Assembly: GCA_015075185.1 (NCBI GenBank)
Contig: JABTUW010000001.1
Coordinates: 1,364,001 to 1,428,000 of the forward strand
Source: Anaerolineales bacterium
GTDB lineage: Bacteria > Chloroflexota > Anaerolineae > 4572-78 > J111
Direction of reading: 5' to 3'
Length of the DNA: 64,000 bases
Every line of letters begins with the position of its first letter. The stretch's first letter is position 1. Of this stretch, positions 26,201 through 34,427 are shown piece after piece. Under the pieces are notes generated by a model. That model did not search any database and was not told where the DNA came from. It saw nothing but the letters and a program-made list of their open reading frames with translations. The translations under genes were made by a program, and so were the position numbers.

Positions 26201-26615
26201 GGCGCAGCATGCGCCCAAAAACGGCTTCGGGCATGGTGCGGATGTATTCGGGGTGGGGTGGCAAATCCGGCTCGTTCCAGACCTGAAAGACGGGCCGCAG
26301 CGGGGCCAGGGCCTGGGCCAGTTGGCCGGCCCGCTGGGCAAAGGCATTGATATAGTTATCCCAGACCTGATCAGAAACGGGATGGATGGGCGCGCCGGGA
26401 TAGGTTTCGTAGGTAAGGATGATCAGGGCGTCAATATTGGCCTGAGTTAGCTCTTGCAAGTGGTCGGCGTAGAAGCGCAGCCGTTGCGGATCGAGCTGGC
26501 TGCCGCCGCTGGCGTCTTTGTAGGAATAGCGCACGGCTTTAACGCCGAGACTGCGCAGTTCGGCAATTGTGGGATTGCCTTTGGGGTTGGCCGGGTCAAT
26601 ATTGAGTCCGTACAT
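23247..26615 (-). CDS. Glycosidase-like / CotH kinase-like / CARDB multidomain protein
   Basis: The 1122-residue protein has three kinds of module. Residues 1-290 resemble a clan-A glycoside hydrolase barrel, with acid/base E115 in VWNEPDLP and nucleophile candidate E224 in VISEMGEQ. Residues 310-665 match the CotH family: FPKKGFKIKFPKK, LEHIDEYYF, KNYYLHRRPGDGK, PWDYDLTWGRNW. Four CARDB-like repeats of about 110 residues follow, each ending near TAIVDDINRYPE..NN. CARDB and the hydrolase point to an extracellular or wall location, yet the N-terminus MYGLNIDPANPKG has no signal peptide, and the ATG has a GAAAGGAC site. CotH proteins can be atypical protein kinases. The target is unknown. Confidence 0.82.
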   Translation of the reverse strand: MYGLNIDPANPKGNPTIAELRSLGVKAVRYSYKDASGGSQLDPQRLRFYADHLQELTQANIDALIILTYETYPGAPIHPVSDQVWDNYINAFAQRAGQLAQALAPLRPVFQVWNEPDLPPHPEYIRTMPEAVFGRMLRRTYDAIKAAAPTTRVIAAGLGSGNWNWLASVISSQKGTLPADAVALHPYGQRPEPTWPSSTWGFGYVGNLILNYQRVTNLPIVISEMGEQHLDRPQQAEFLWRFYRTIANQFSGSVERAFWFCYSDGMVPSFGLLDVNGSPKPAYQTFRTLATAAPPDRQPGLMTLTAIVNKADYDNMVRTPAQKLEIDADIRVDGALHRQGEISYRGTTSLNFPKKGFKIKFPKKQLYQGNTRRIDLSGSYSDKSLIRERLSFDLFAKTKTPASKAWHVDYTIRSREGQVLERGVYTGLEHIDEYYFRNHQREIGSLFQANGGVINGVYVGATLSPQPPEVLPLLYEKDHPEDEDFSDLDTFIRAVNSWDAATIAQFLDQILDVDPYLDWLAVNTLVQSNDTYHKNYYLHRRPGDGKREILPWDYDLTWGRNWNDYCDGLCDDLSEGTSIKGSNQMSNALSQRVLNNPTYYPRLLARLTTLLNSEFTEEKLFPKIDAYYNDIRALVYQDTKKWPTNEQFEQERDRLKDWIRRRRAFLFKEVGAPPPGQLADTIVAAVGFGKPTLVEGDVITFEATVRNIGGAITGGTVGVAFLVDGGYVTFGTSPALAAGGSRVIKAVAPWTATAGEHTLTAIVDDINRYPEASETNNSLAVKFQVERKPAPGLADTIIRDIAFERLEGGQVRLAALVANTGTAETAAQVGVAFFVDDKYTTFGLISPLPVGEAKPVRAQQALNLTGVHKITAIVDDVNRYPELNEQNNVLVKQINFGDPAPAPLADTLILSLSLGQDRFNEGDMLTFEALVRNVGAAATGDVVGVAFLVNGQQITFGTTTALAAGETRTVRAVTPWRAVAGRHRLTGVVDDVNRYPELSETNNSLDQEFQIFPQPTTTLPDSTLDAIGFERDPSGQVILTATVSNIGGVPTPDVVGVAFFVNGQYATYGITPPMAPGTSQLIRAVKALPLGGRQTITAIVDDINRYEELTTQNNALIREITF

Positions 26616-26637
26616 AAAATAGTCCTTTCGGCTAAGG

Positions 26638-26714
26638 AATTAAAGGAACTCGGAGGAACTGAGGGAACTCGGAGGAACTGAGATTTCTTGAGTTCCCATG
26701 AATTCCTGCCGTTC
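26638..26714. repeat. Repeat block (GGAACTCGGAGGAACTGA units with inverse copies)
   Basis: Two 19-bp tandem copies of a GGAACTCGGAGGAACTGAG-like unit are followed by inverse elements (GAGTTCCC, GAATTCC). This is a longer-period relative of the 7-bp class. It spans the gap between corA and the CotH gene. Confidence 0.7.
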
Positions 26715-27773
26715 TTATAACCATTTTTTTCTCCTGAAATAAGCCAGCATGGCCATCCCGATTAAGAACATCACTGATAAAATGACTGGATAACCCCAGG
26801 GCCACTGTACTTCAGGGATGTAAAAGTTCATGCCATAAATGCTGGCAATGAAGCTGAGGGGAATAAAGATGGTGGCAATGATCGTTAAAACCTTCATCAC
26901 CTCGTTCATCTTATTGCTCATACTGGAGAGATACAGTACCAGCATGCTGGCCAACATTTCACGGTAAGTTTCGATGGTTTCGATGACCTGGATGGTGTGG
27001 TCGTAAACGTCACGCAGGTGGGTGCGGGTAAGAGGCGTGATCAGGGCTACCTCGTCGCGGCTCAGGGCGGTGATGACTTCCCGCAGGGGCCAGACTGAAG
27101 TGCGCAGGTAAATCATTTCACGCTTGAGATGATGGATTTTCCGCACGGTTTGGGGGGTGGCGTCACTTAGCAGCTCATCTTCAACCGCGACGATTTGTTC
27201 GCCTAACATTTCCAGAATGAGGAAGTAGTTGTCAACGATGGTATCCAACAAAACATAGGCCAGGTAATCCGGCCCATTTTTGCGGAGCTGGCTTTTGCTG
27301 TTATGGATACGCTGGCGCACCGGGTCGAAGACATCGCCCTCTCGTTCTTGAAACGAGAGAACGTAATTGGGGCCGAGAACCAGGCTGATTTGTTCGATGA
27401 GAGTGCCTTTGTGGCGATTATTGTAGGAGAGCATTTTTAGGACAATGTAGAGATTGTCGCCAAAATCCTCCATTTTGGGCCGCTGGCTGGTGTTGAGAAT
27501 ATCCTCCAGTACCAAGGGGGAGACGCCGAAACAGTCGCCCAACTGCTCAATAACGCCGGCATGCAGGCCATCTACATTAATCCAGTTGACCGTTTGTTTA
27601 TCCTTGAAGGTAAAACATTCCTCCAGGTGTTCAACTTCTTTTTCTTGCACTTCGGTTTCGTCGTAGTGGATAACGGTGATCCTGGCGGCTTCGGCGGGGT
27701 TGTCGCCGATGTACATGGGCGTGCCGGGCGGCAGGCCGGTTTTGTGGGATCGTTTGAGGATGCGTTTGGACAT
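26715..27773 (-). CDS. corA: CorA-family magnesium/cobalt transporter
   Basis: The 352-residue protein has a large cytosolic N-domain and two C-terminal membrane helices. The diagnostic GMN is present in YGMNFYIPEVQWPWG between them, and the tail ends in basic YFRRKKWL. It conducts Mg2+ (or Co2+) across the cytoplasmic membrane as a pentamer. Monocistronic by appearance, with the arginase-family gene 42 bp upstream in the same direction. Confidence 0.95.
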   Translation of the reverse strand: MSKRILKRSHKTGLPPGTPMYIGDNPAEAARITVIHYDETEVQEKEVEHLEECFTFKDKQTVNWINVDGLHAGVIEQLGDCFGVSPLVLEDILNTSQRPKMEDFGDNLYIVLKMLSYNNRHKGTLIEQISLVLGPNYVLSFQEREGDVFDPVRQRIHNSKSQLRKNGPDYLAYVLLDTIVDNYFLILEMLGEQIVAVEDELLSDATPQTVRKIHHLKREMIYLRTSVWPLREVITALSRDEVALITPLTRTHLRDVYDHTIQVIETIETYREMLASMLVLYLSSMSNKMNEVMKVLTIIATIFIPLSFIASIYGMNFYIPEVQWPWGYPVILSVMFLIGMAMLAYFRRKKWL

Positions 27774-27815
27774 CGCCGTTCTCTCGTTTCTGAGCCGCGG
27801 GCTTGCAGCTAAGAA

Positions 27816-28709
27816 TCAGGTCTTCAGAATCTCTACCAGTAGTTCGACAATTTGAGACGCATACTGTCCACCGGAGTCGAGCGTGGGATTGTAGATGGTC
27901 ACATCCAGCCCGATCAACGCCGGTAATTGGGCCAATGGGCGCACCAGAGCGGCCAGTTCAGCCCAATTGAGGCCGCCGGGCATGGGATAATCAATGGCAG
28001 GAAGGACCGTCTCGTCCAGCACATCCAGGTCGAGATGCAGCCAGTAGCGGCCCGGCGTAAGGGCGAGCTTTTCCGCCACTTGAGCACCTACTTGGGCGGG
28101 CGCCTGCCGCACGGCCTGGGCTGTAAGCAGGTGCATCTCCGGTGTTACGATGCTGGGATCGGGCGCACCCTCCTGGGCCGCCTGTTCGGCGTCGCGGTAG
28201 CCCAACACAAAGATGTCAGATGAAGCTGCCAACGGCGGCGGCCCGGCCAGGTCAACCAACCCGGCGGGGCCCAGCCCGCTCAAAATTGCTAATTCCATGT
28301 CGGCCGGCTCGCCCGTAGGTGAAGTTTGACCATCATAAAAATCCAGATGCCCATCCACAAAAGCCAGCCCGGTTCGACCCAATTGATCGCGCAGCGCGGC
28401 AAAGATGCCCAGCAGCAGGGTGCAGCAGCCGCCGACGACCAGAGGCCGTTCGCCCCGCGCCAGCAGTGCCCCCACGCCGGCCCGAATACCCGCCGAAGCA
28501 GCGCAAACAGCCTCGAAGCCGATGATGCCGGTCGCGGGATCGCGCCGGGGATCATCAAGCGTCACCGGCAGATCGCCCACATCAGGCATACCCAAGCGCC
28601 GGGCCAGCCCTGCCGCACGGAGCGCCGCCGGCATGCGCTCGACGCCGGCCGCCCGGCCGGTGCAGTCAATAGGAACACCAACAAGGGTGGTGAGAGAAGT
28701 GAGAGTCAT
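27816..28709 (-). CDS. Arginase/agmatinase-family ureohydrolase
   Basis: The 297-residue protein has the binuclear manganese site motifs GGCCTLLLG (His replaced in the first motif), DGHLDFYD and LDLDVLDETVLP, and the IGLDVTIYNP close. The usual first motif contains GGDHS. Here GGCC stands in its place, so one metal ligand is missing and the substrate or metal use may differ from arginase. The family hydrolyses guanidino compounds (arginine, agmatine, formiminoglutamate). The ATG is followed by MTLTSLTTLVGVPID. The product assignment within the family is open. Confidence 0.78.
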   Translation of the reverse strand: MTLTSLTTLVGVPIDCTGRAAGVERMPAALRAAGLARRLGMPDVGDLPVTLDDPRRDPATGIIGFEAVCAASAGIRAGVGALLARGERPLVVGGCCTLLLGIFAALRDQLGRTGLAFVDGHLDFYDGQTSPTGEPADMELAILSGLGPAGLVDLAGPPPLAASSDIFVLGYRDAEQAAQEGAPDPSIVTPEMHLLTAQAVRQAPAQVGAQVAEKLALTPGRYWLHLDLDVLDETVLPAIDYPMPGGLNWAELAALVRPLAQLPALIGLDVTIYNPTLDSGGQYASQIVELLVEILKT

Positions 28710-28757
28710 ATTAGTCTCATTTTACCTCAGGGTCAAAAATCCAGCCCTCCATCCCTC

Positions 28758-29765
28758 CTATTTTTTATGCTGCTCAACCGTCACTTCGTTGGGGGACGAA
28801 ACTCCCTGCTCAAAGTCGCTGATATTCGCCAGTGTTACTTCGGCGATGCGTTCGAGGGCGTTGCGGGTGAAGAAAGCCTGGTGGCCGGTGATGATGACGT
28901 TGGGGAAGGTCAGCAGCCGGGCAAATACATCATCTTGAATGACCTGACCGGACAAATCTTCAAAGAAGAGGTCGCTTTCTTCCTCGTAGACATCCAGACC
29001 CAGGTAGCCAACCTGGCCGGATTTCAGGCTCTCGATGACGGCCAGGGTGTCAATCAGCGCCCCGCGGCTGGTGTTGATCAGCATAACGCCGGGTTTCATC
29101 CGGCTGAGGGTGTCGGCGTTGATGAGGTGGTAATTTTCGGGAGTAAGCGGGCAGTGCAGAGTAATGATGTCGGCCTGGCTGAAAAGTTCGGGCAAGGTGA
29201 CATACTGCACGCCCAGGGCTTTGGCCTCGGCGCTGGGATAAAGATCGTAAGCCAGGAGGTGACAGCCAAAACCGCTCATGATCTTGGCTACGATCTGGCC
29301 AATTTTGCCGGTGCCAATGATGCCAACGGTCAGGCCGTGCAGGTCAAACCCCAGCAGACCTTCCAGGGCAAAATTGCCCTCGCGAATGCGGTTGTAGGCG
29401 CGATAGACTTTGCGGTTGAGAGACAACATCAGGGCGACGGTGTGTTCGGCCACGGCGTAGGGGGAATAGGCAGGCACGCGCAGAACGGTCAAACCCAGTT
29501 TCTTGGCCGCTGTCAGGTCCACATGATTGAAGCCGGCGCTGCGCAGGGCAATCAAACGCGTGCCCTGCCTGGCCAACACTGCCAGAACCGAGGCATTCAA
29601 TTCATCGTTGACAAAGCCACAGATTGCCGGAAATCCGGCCGCGAGAGGCGTGGTTTCAAGAGTCAGGCGGGGTTCAAAAAAGACCAGCTCATGACCAAAA
29701 GCCTGGTTGGCGGCTTCAAAAAATTGGTAATCATAGGGTTTGGTACTGAAGAAAGCGACTTTCAT
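28758..29765 (-). CDS. ldhA: D-2-hydroxyacid dehydrogenase, LdhA-like
   Basis: The 335-residue protein has the LdhA order: SAGFNHVDL (catalytic Arg just before), NAD motif GTGKIG (about 150), [23 protein letters not shown], and [11 protein letters not shown] with the catalytic His. It reduces pyruvate to D-lactate or acts on a related 2-ketoacid with NADH in the cytosol. Its length and the C-terminal ANISDFEQG fit fermentative D-lactate dehydrogenases. It is separated by about 100 bp from ubiX upstream. Confidence 0.88.
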   Translation of the reverse strand: MKVAFFSTKPYDYQFFEAANQAFGHELVFFEPRLTLETTPLAAGFPAICGFVNDELNASVLAVLARQGTRLIALRSAGFNHVDLTAAKKLGLTVLRVPAYSPYAVAEHTVALMLSLNRKVYRAYNRIREGNFALEGLLGFDLHGLTVGIIGTGKIGQIVAKIMSGFGCHLLAYDLYPSAEAKALGVQYVTLPELFSQADIITLHCPLTPENYHLINADTLSRMKPGVMLINTSRGALIDTLAVIESLKSGQVGYLGLDVYEEESDLFFEDLSGQVIQDDVFARLLTFPNVIITGHQAFFTRNALERIAEVTLANISDFEQGVSSPNEVTVEQHKK

Positions 29766-29869
29766 GGCGTTTCCCCCTGGCTATATCAAACTGAGCGCCC
29801 GACACGCGTCTCTCAAGAGCAACGTTATAAGAACGCTTCTGCTTCGCCAGAATGACTACAAGTATGGGA

Positions 29870-30457
29870 TTATTCTCGGCTGGCGGCTGGCCCTTGCCAG
29901 CGTTGGAACAGGTCTGCGGGCAGTTCGATGTCGAACAGATCCAGCACGCGGTTGACGGTTTGGTTGATGATGTCGTCAAGGGTTTTGGGGCGGTGGTAGA
30001 AAGCAGGCATGGGCGGCATGAGGATGGCCCCCATCTCGATGACCTGGGCCATGAGCCGGACGTGGCCGAGGTGCAGCGGGGTTTCGCGCAGTACCAGCAC
30101 CAGGCGGCGCTGGTCTTTCAGGACCACGTCGGCGGCGCGGAGGATGAGGTTGTCGTTGTAGGAGTTGGCAATGCCGGACAGGGTTTTGATCGCGCAGGGA
30201 ATGATAACCATGCCAATCGTTTTGTAGGAACCGGAGGAGATAGAGGCGGCAATATCGTTAAAGTTGTAAACTTTGCCGGCCAGGCTCTGAATTTGGTCAA
30301 TGGCATAGTCAGTTTCCAGCAGGGCCGTGCGCTTGGCCGCGCTGCTGATGATGAGGTGGGTTTCGATGCCGTCCACCTCACGTAAGACCTCCAATAGGCG
30401 GATACCGTAGATGATTCCGCTGGCACCTGAAATACCGACGATGAGGCGTTTTTTCAA
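29870..30457 (-). CDS. ubiX: UbiX-family flavin prenyltransferase
   Basis: The 195-residue flavoprotein has the N-terminal IVGISGASGIIYGIRLLEVL, the CAIKTLSGIANSYNDNLILRAADV block and VLRETPLHLGHVR, all characteristic of UbiX. UbiX makes prenylated FMN from FMN and dimethylallyl phosphate, the cofactor of UbiD-type decarboxylases. No ubiD is in the window. The start is TTG at 30457, overlapping the TGA of the upstream DUF2085 gene (TTGA), with a GGGAG site. This implies translational coupling. Confidence 0.93.
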   Translation of the reverse strand: MKKRLIVGISGASGIIYGIRLLEVLREVDGIETHLIISSAAKRTALLETDYAIDQIQSLAGKVYNFNDIAASISSGSYKTIGMVIIPCAIKTLSGIANSYNDNLILRAADVVLKDQRRLVLVLRETPLHLGHVRLMAQVIEMGAILMPPMPAFYHRPKTLDDIINQTVNRVLDLFDIELPADLFQRWQGPAASRE

Positions 30458-31224
30458 AATGTCTCCCGCCTAGGCGAAAATTCGCTATCCATCAAGGGCC
30501 ACAGGAAACCAACTACACCCCAACCAAAAAGAACGCCGGTTGCCAGCCGCAATACCGAGTTGAGTGAGGCAAAATGATCGCCGGCATAAAAGCTGGCTGG
30601 TAATAAGTGGCCGGTCAGAATAGCGGCCCACTCGTTGGTCTGGCGGAAATCGGCCCGCAGGACATCGTTGATCAGGTGGGTCGTCCCGTCGAGGCCCATG
30701 GGCACCATGAAGAGGACAAAGAGCCACCAGGGCATCGCCTGAAGGCGCAGGCCGCGCTCGCGCAGCACGGCGTACAGCAAGCCAAACAGAAAGATGCTGC
30801 CATACATGGCAATCATCCGGTCCGACCAGGCCACTTTCCAACCCAGCTCCGGCGTGCCGATAAACTGGCGGCGAATGAGTTCGTTGCTAATGCTCTCCAG
30901 TGGCCGGCCCCAGGCAGCCGCAATCTGAGCCTGGCTGTAGGAAAAGCTCGGCCCAAAGAGGAACCAGGAGCGCTCCGGCAGTTGATGGCAGAAAAAATTG
31001 TAGATAAAGTAGACCGCCCGGCCCGGCCAGGTCAGGCCAAGTGCCATAAAGACAGGGGCCAGCCAGGGCAGCGTGACGAACACCCCCCAGGCGGTGTTAA
31101 ATGTCACCAGCCAATGACGCTCAAACCAACGGCTAATCCGAAAAGCCAGCGATGGTTTGGCCGGAATTACGGTGGGTGGAGTCGCCAGCGGGGCCGATTC
31201 TGATTTTTGCACACCGATATTCAT
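30454..31224 (-). CDS. DUF2085 membrane protein
   Basis: The 256-residue protein has about five hydrophobic segments and the DUF2085 signature FFCHQLPERSWFLFG (His/Cys pair) followed by a GLDGTTHLINDVLR region that resembles the second conserved block. The function of the family is not known. It is translationally coupled to ubiX. The N-terminal 30 residues are hydrophilic and probably cytosolic. Confidence 0.85.
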   Translation of the reverse strand: MNIGVQKSESAPLATPPTVIPAKPSLAFRISRWFERHWLVTFNTAWGVFVTLPWLAPVFMALGLTWPGRAVYFIYNFFCHQLPERSWFLFGPSFSYSQAQIAAAWGRPLESISNELIRRQFIGTPELGWKVAWSDRMIAMYGSIFLFGLLYAVLRERGLRLQAMPWWLFVLFMVPMGLDGTTHLINDVLRADFRQTNEWAAILTGHLLPASFYAGDHFASLNSVLRLATGVLFGWGVVGFLWPLMDSEFSPRRETF

Positions 31225-31300
31225 AAGATTATCCTTTGAGAATTTTAATAGGGATAATCATACCGGGAACGAGGAGTGGTGTCAACAAAGGAGGAGGCGA

Positions 31301-31385
31301 GGATAGTGGATGGTGGATTATGGACAGAAGATAACGGAAAACAGTTTTCTTTACTATCCTCCATCTACTATCTTCTATCCACTCT
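31301..31385. repeat. 7-bp repeat hairpin (GATAGTG / CTATCCT arms)
   Basis: Left-arm heptads GATAGTG, GATGGTG, GATTATG, GACAGAA pair with right-arm TATCCTC, CATCTAC, TATCTTC, TATCCAC. They lie in the 312-bp gene-free stretch 31225-31536, which also holds the element at 31421-31521. Confidence 0.8.
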
Positions 31386-31420
31386 TCTTCGCTTCCTCGC
31401 CTCTCCGCATCCTTAAGAGC

Positions 31421-31521
31421 CTGTCTGAAAAGTGTTTGTAGTGATGACTTTAGTCGTCAATGGTGGGGCTGTAAACGACTGAAGTCGTTACTACGGCCTC
31501 ACATTGTGCCTTTTCAGACAG
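31421..31521. mobile_element. MITE-like non-coding element (101 bp) with 12-bp terminal inverted repeats
   Basis: Perfect terminal repeats CTGTCTGAAAAG (31421-31432) and CTTTTCAGACAG (31510-31521) enclose two internal near-palindromes (around GACTTTAGTCGTCA and AACGACTGAAGTCGTT). There is no open frame. The structure is that of a miniature transposable element or its remnant. Confidence 0.65.
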
Positions 31522-31536
31522 CTTCTTACGTCTTCG

Positions 31537-32608
<1,072 letters not shown>

Positions 32609-32621
<13 letters not shown>

Positions 32622-33580
32622 ACACTCCCCCTGTTTTTCACATCTTCACGCCAATAGTCAAGCACCTGGCGCAGGCTGTCTTCAAACTTGTAAGTGGGGA
32701 CCCAGTTGGTTTTGAACCGCAGCTTGCTGTTGTCGGCGTAAATTACCGGCACATCCGAAGGACGCATCCGGCTGGGGTCAGGCTCAACCATGATGTCAAC
32801 GTCGGTATAGCTCAGCAAGATATTCAGTAGCGACTGAATGGAGTGAGCCTCACCGGTGCCAACGTTGTAAGCCTCCCCCGGGTCACCGCGCAAAACCAGC
32901 AGCACGTAGGCTTGCATGACATCTCTAACATCGGTGAAATCTCGCCTGGCCTCCAGATTGCCCACATGGAGGATAGGTTCAATCAGGCCCGCTTCAATTT
33001 CGGCAATCTGTTTAGCAAAGGAGGCTGCCACAAAAAAGGGGCTTTGGCGCGGCCCGATATGGTTAAAAGCGCGCACGCGCAGCACATCCACCCCGTGACT
33101 CAAAAAATATTGCAGCCCCAGTATATCCTGGGCCGCTTTACTGACACCATAGGGGTTGCTGGGGCGTAAGGCGGTGTCTTCTTTGACGGGTAATTCGTGA
33201 CTCTGGACACGCCCGTAAACCTCATTCGAGGCCACAATCAACAACCGGGCTTTAGATTGCTGCCTGACCATTGCTTCCAGAATGTTCAGTTGAGGGCGAA
33301 TATTATTTTCCAGGGTCATCCAGGGATCGGCCCAGGCAGTAGGGACAAAAGCCTGAGCGGCGAGATGATAAATCGCCTCTGGCTGGATCTCGCGGAGCAG
33401 GTTGTCTATCACCACGGGGTCGCGCATATCAACAATAGTAGGCTTTAGCTCTTGGCTCAGATGGCCGAGGCCTTGACCCACATCGCGGGCCACCCCGTAA
33501 ACTTCATCACCACGGTCCAGCAAAGCTTGGGCCAAATGACCGCCAGCAAAACCGGTAATACCGGTAATCAATGCTCGCAC
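32609..33580 (-). CDS. rmd: GDP-4-dehydro-6-deoxy-D-mannose reductase (GDP-D-rhamnose forming)
   Basis: The 323-residue extended short-chain dehydrogenase has GITGFAGGHLAQAL, VASNEVYG, the catalytic YGVSKAAQD and the FNHIGPRQSPFFVASF block typical of Rmd. It reduces the Gmd product to GDP-D-rhamnose. The start is a GTG at 33580 behind AAGGAG. A terminator-like hairpin lies just upstream of its ribosome site. It precedes gmd in the transcript, separated by a heptad-repeat hairpin. Confidence 0.9.
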
Positions 33581-33598
33581 AAGTGGGTAACTCCTTCC

Positions 33599-33633
33599 AA
33601 AAAAAAAGGGGCAGCGTTACGGCATTGCTGCCC
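33599..33633 (-). terminator. Terminator-like hairpin upstream of rmd (possible attenuator)
   Basis: Read on the minus strand, GGGCAGC and GCTGCCC close an 11-nt loop, followed by C and then nine T residues, immediately before the AAGGAG of rmd. A perfect TATAAT on the minus strand at 33654-33659 may be the -10 box, so the hairpin would lie in a very short leader. Confidence 0.6.
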
Positions 33634-33779
33634 GCCTCCCCCAAGGCGATTACATTATAGTTCACTTTAGGTCGGGCCGCAAAGTGAGCAGAAGGCAGAG
33701 ATATATATTGCCAGAAAGCTGTACGACCCTTAATTCAAGCCTGACAAATCAATCCAACCTTAAAAATCCACAAGTGGAC

Positions 33780-33808
33780 TAGACACGTGGGACAAAGTGG
33801 GTTATAAT
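33780..33808 (+). promoter_or_regulatory. Promoter of the dcw cluster
   Basis: TAGACA (33780-33785) and a perfect TATAAT (33803-33808) are 17 bp apart. The predicted start is near 33815, about 100 nt before mraZ. The promoter is embedded in the MraZ boxes. Confidence 0.85.
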
Positions 33809-33844
33809 GTGGGGAGTAATGGGGAAAAGTGGGGAGAAGTGGGT
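33787..33844. promoter_or_regulatory. MraZ-binding boxes
   Basis: GTGGG-type units begin at 33787 and 33797, then at 33809, 33819 (ATGGGG), 33829 and 33839, that is, with 10-bp phasing. This is the arrangement recognised by MraZ in other bacteria, where it represses its own operon. The boxes cover the -10 region and start site. Confidence 0.85.
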
Positions 33845-33866
33845 ATAGAACACCTGTTCTATACCC
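33841..33866. promoter_or_regulatory. 26-bp palindrome with a Gram-positive-type LexA core
   Basis: The 12-bp arms GGGTATAGAACA and TGTTCTATACCC flank a 2-bp centre. The core GAAC-N4-GTTC is that of DinR/LexA boxes. It lies about 25 bp after the predicted start site of the dcw transcript and touches the last MraZ box. Confidence 0.6.
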
Positions 33867-33913
33867 TCAAGTGGGGGAAAATGACCCACTATCCCTAAAA
33901 AAGGTCCTGCCAC

Positions 33914-34345
33914 ATGTTTTTGGGCGAATACAGCCACACGATTGACGATAAAGGCCGCTTAACCATTCCAGCCAAGTTTCGCGACGAACTTGAGAGCGGC
34001 GTGGTGATTACCCGTGGGCTGGATGGCTGCCTCTGGGCCTATAGTCGTTCCGAATGGGATGCGCTGGCCGATAAAATCGGCCAATTACCCACCACTAACC
34101 AGGCGGCACGAAATTTCTCCCGGTTTATGTTTTCCAGTGCCTTTGACTCGATTCCCGACCGGCAGGGGCGAATCTTGTTACCCCAAAAATTACGCGATTA
34201 TGCAGGTATTCAAGATGAAACTGTCATTATCGGCGTAAAAAACAAGCTCGAAATCTGGAATCCGGCCACGTGGGCCGACGTTGTGGCCAATGTCGAACAG
34301 GGCACCGAAGAAATCGTGGCCCAATTGCAAGACTTAGGAATTTAA
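33914..34345 (+). CDS. mraZ: Transcriptional regulator MraZ
   Basis: The 143-residue protein has two SpoVT/AbrB-like halves, each with the DxxGR motif: DDKGRLTIPAKFRDEL near the start and PDRQGRILLPQKLRDYAG in the middle. MraZ forms ring-shaped oligomers that bind phased TGGGN repeats and control the division/cell-wall cluster. Such repeats lie on the promoter directly upstream. It is the first gene of the cluster. Confidence 0.96.
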   Translation: MFLGEYSHTIDDKGRLTIPAKFRDELESGVVITRGLDGCLWAYSRSEWDALADKIGQLPTTNQAARNFSRFMFSSAFDSIPDRQGRILLPQKLRDYAGIQDETVIIGVKNKLEIWNPATWADVVANVEQGTEEIVAQLQDLGI

Positions 34346-34425
34346 CCAGGTGCAGGTAGCAGGTCGTAAAACAACGGATGGCAACTGATAGAAAAAACTT
34401 TTAGCCTGCAACTTTTAACCTGTTA
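34345..34425. repeat. 7-bp repeat hairpin between mraZ and rsmH
   Basis: CAGGTGC, AGGTAGC, AGGTCGT on the left face GCCTGCA, ACTTTTA, ACCTGTTAC on the right. Confidence 0.65.
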
Positions 34426-34427
34426 CG

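Noticed and set aside
28326..29855. Long plus-strand open frame (about 509 codons) opposite the arginase and ldhA genes
   Set aside because: It is antisense to two clearly conserved genes, lacks any recognisable domain or ribosome site, and reflects high-GC codon shadowing.
33782..33792. Operator-like ACACGTGG near the dcw promoter
   Set aside because: It is part of the MraZ box series and lacks dyad symmetry.
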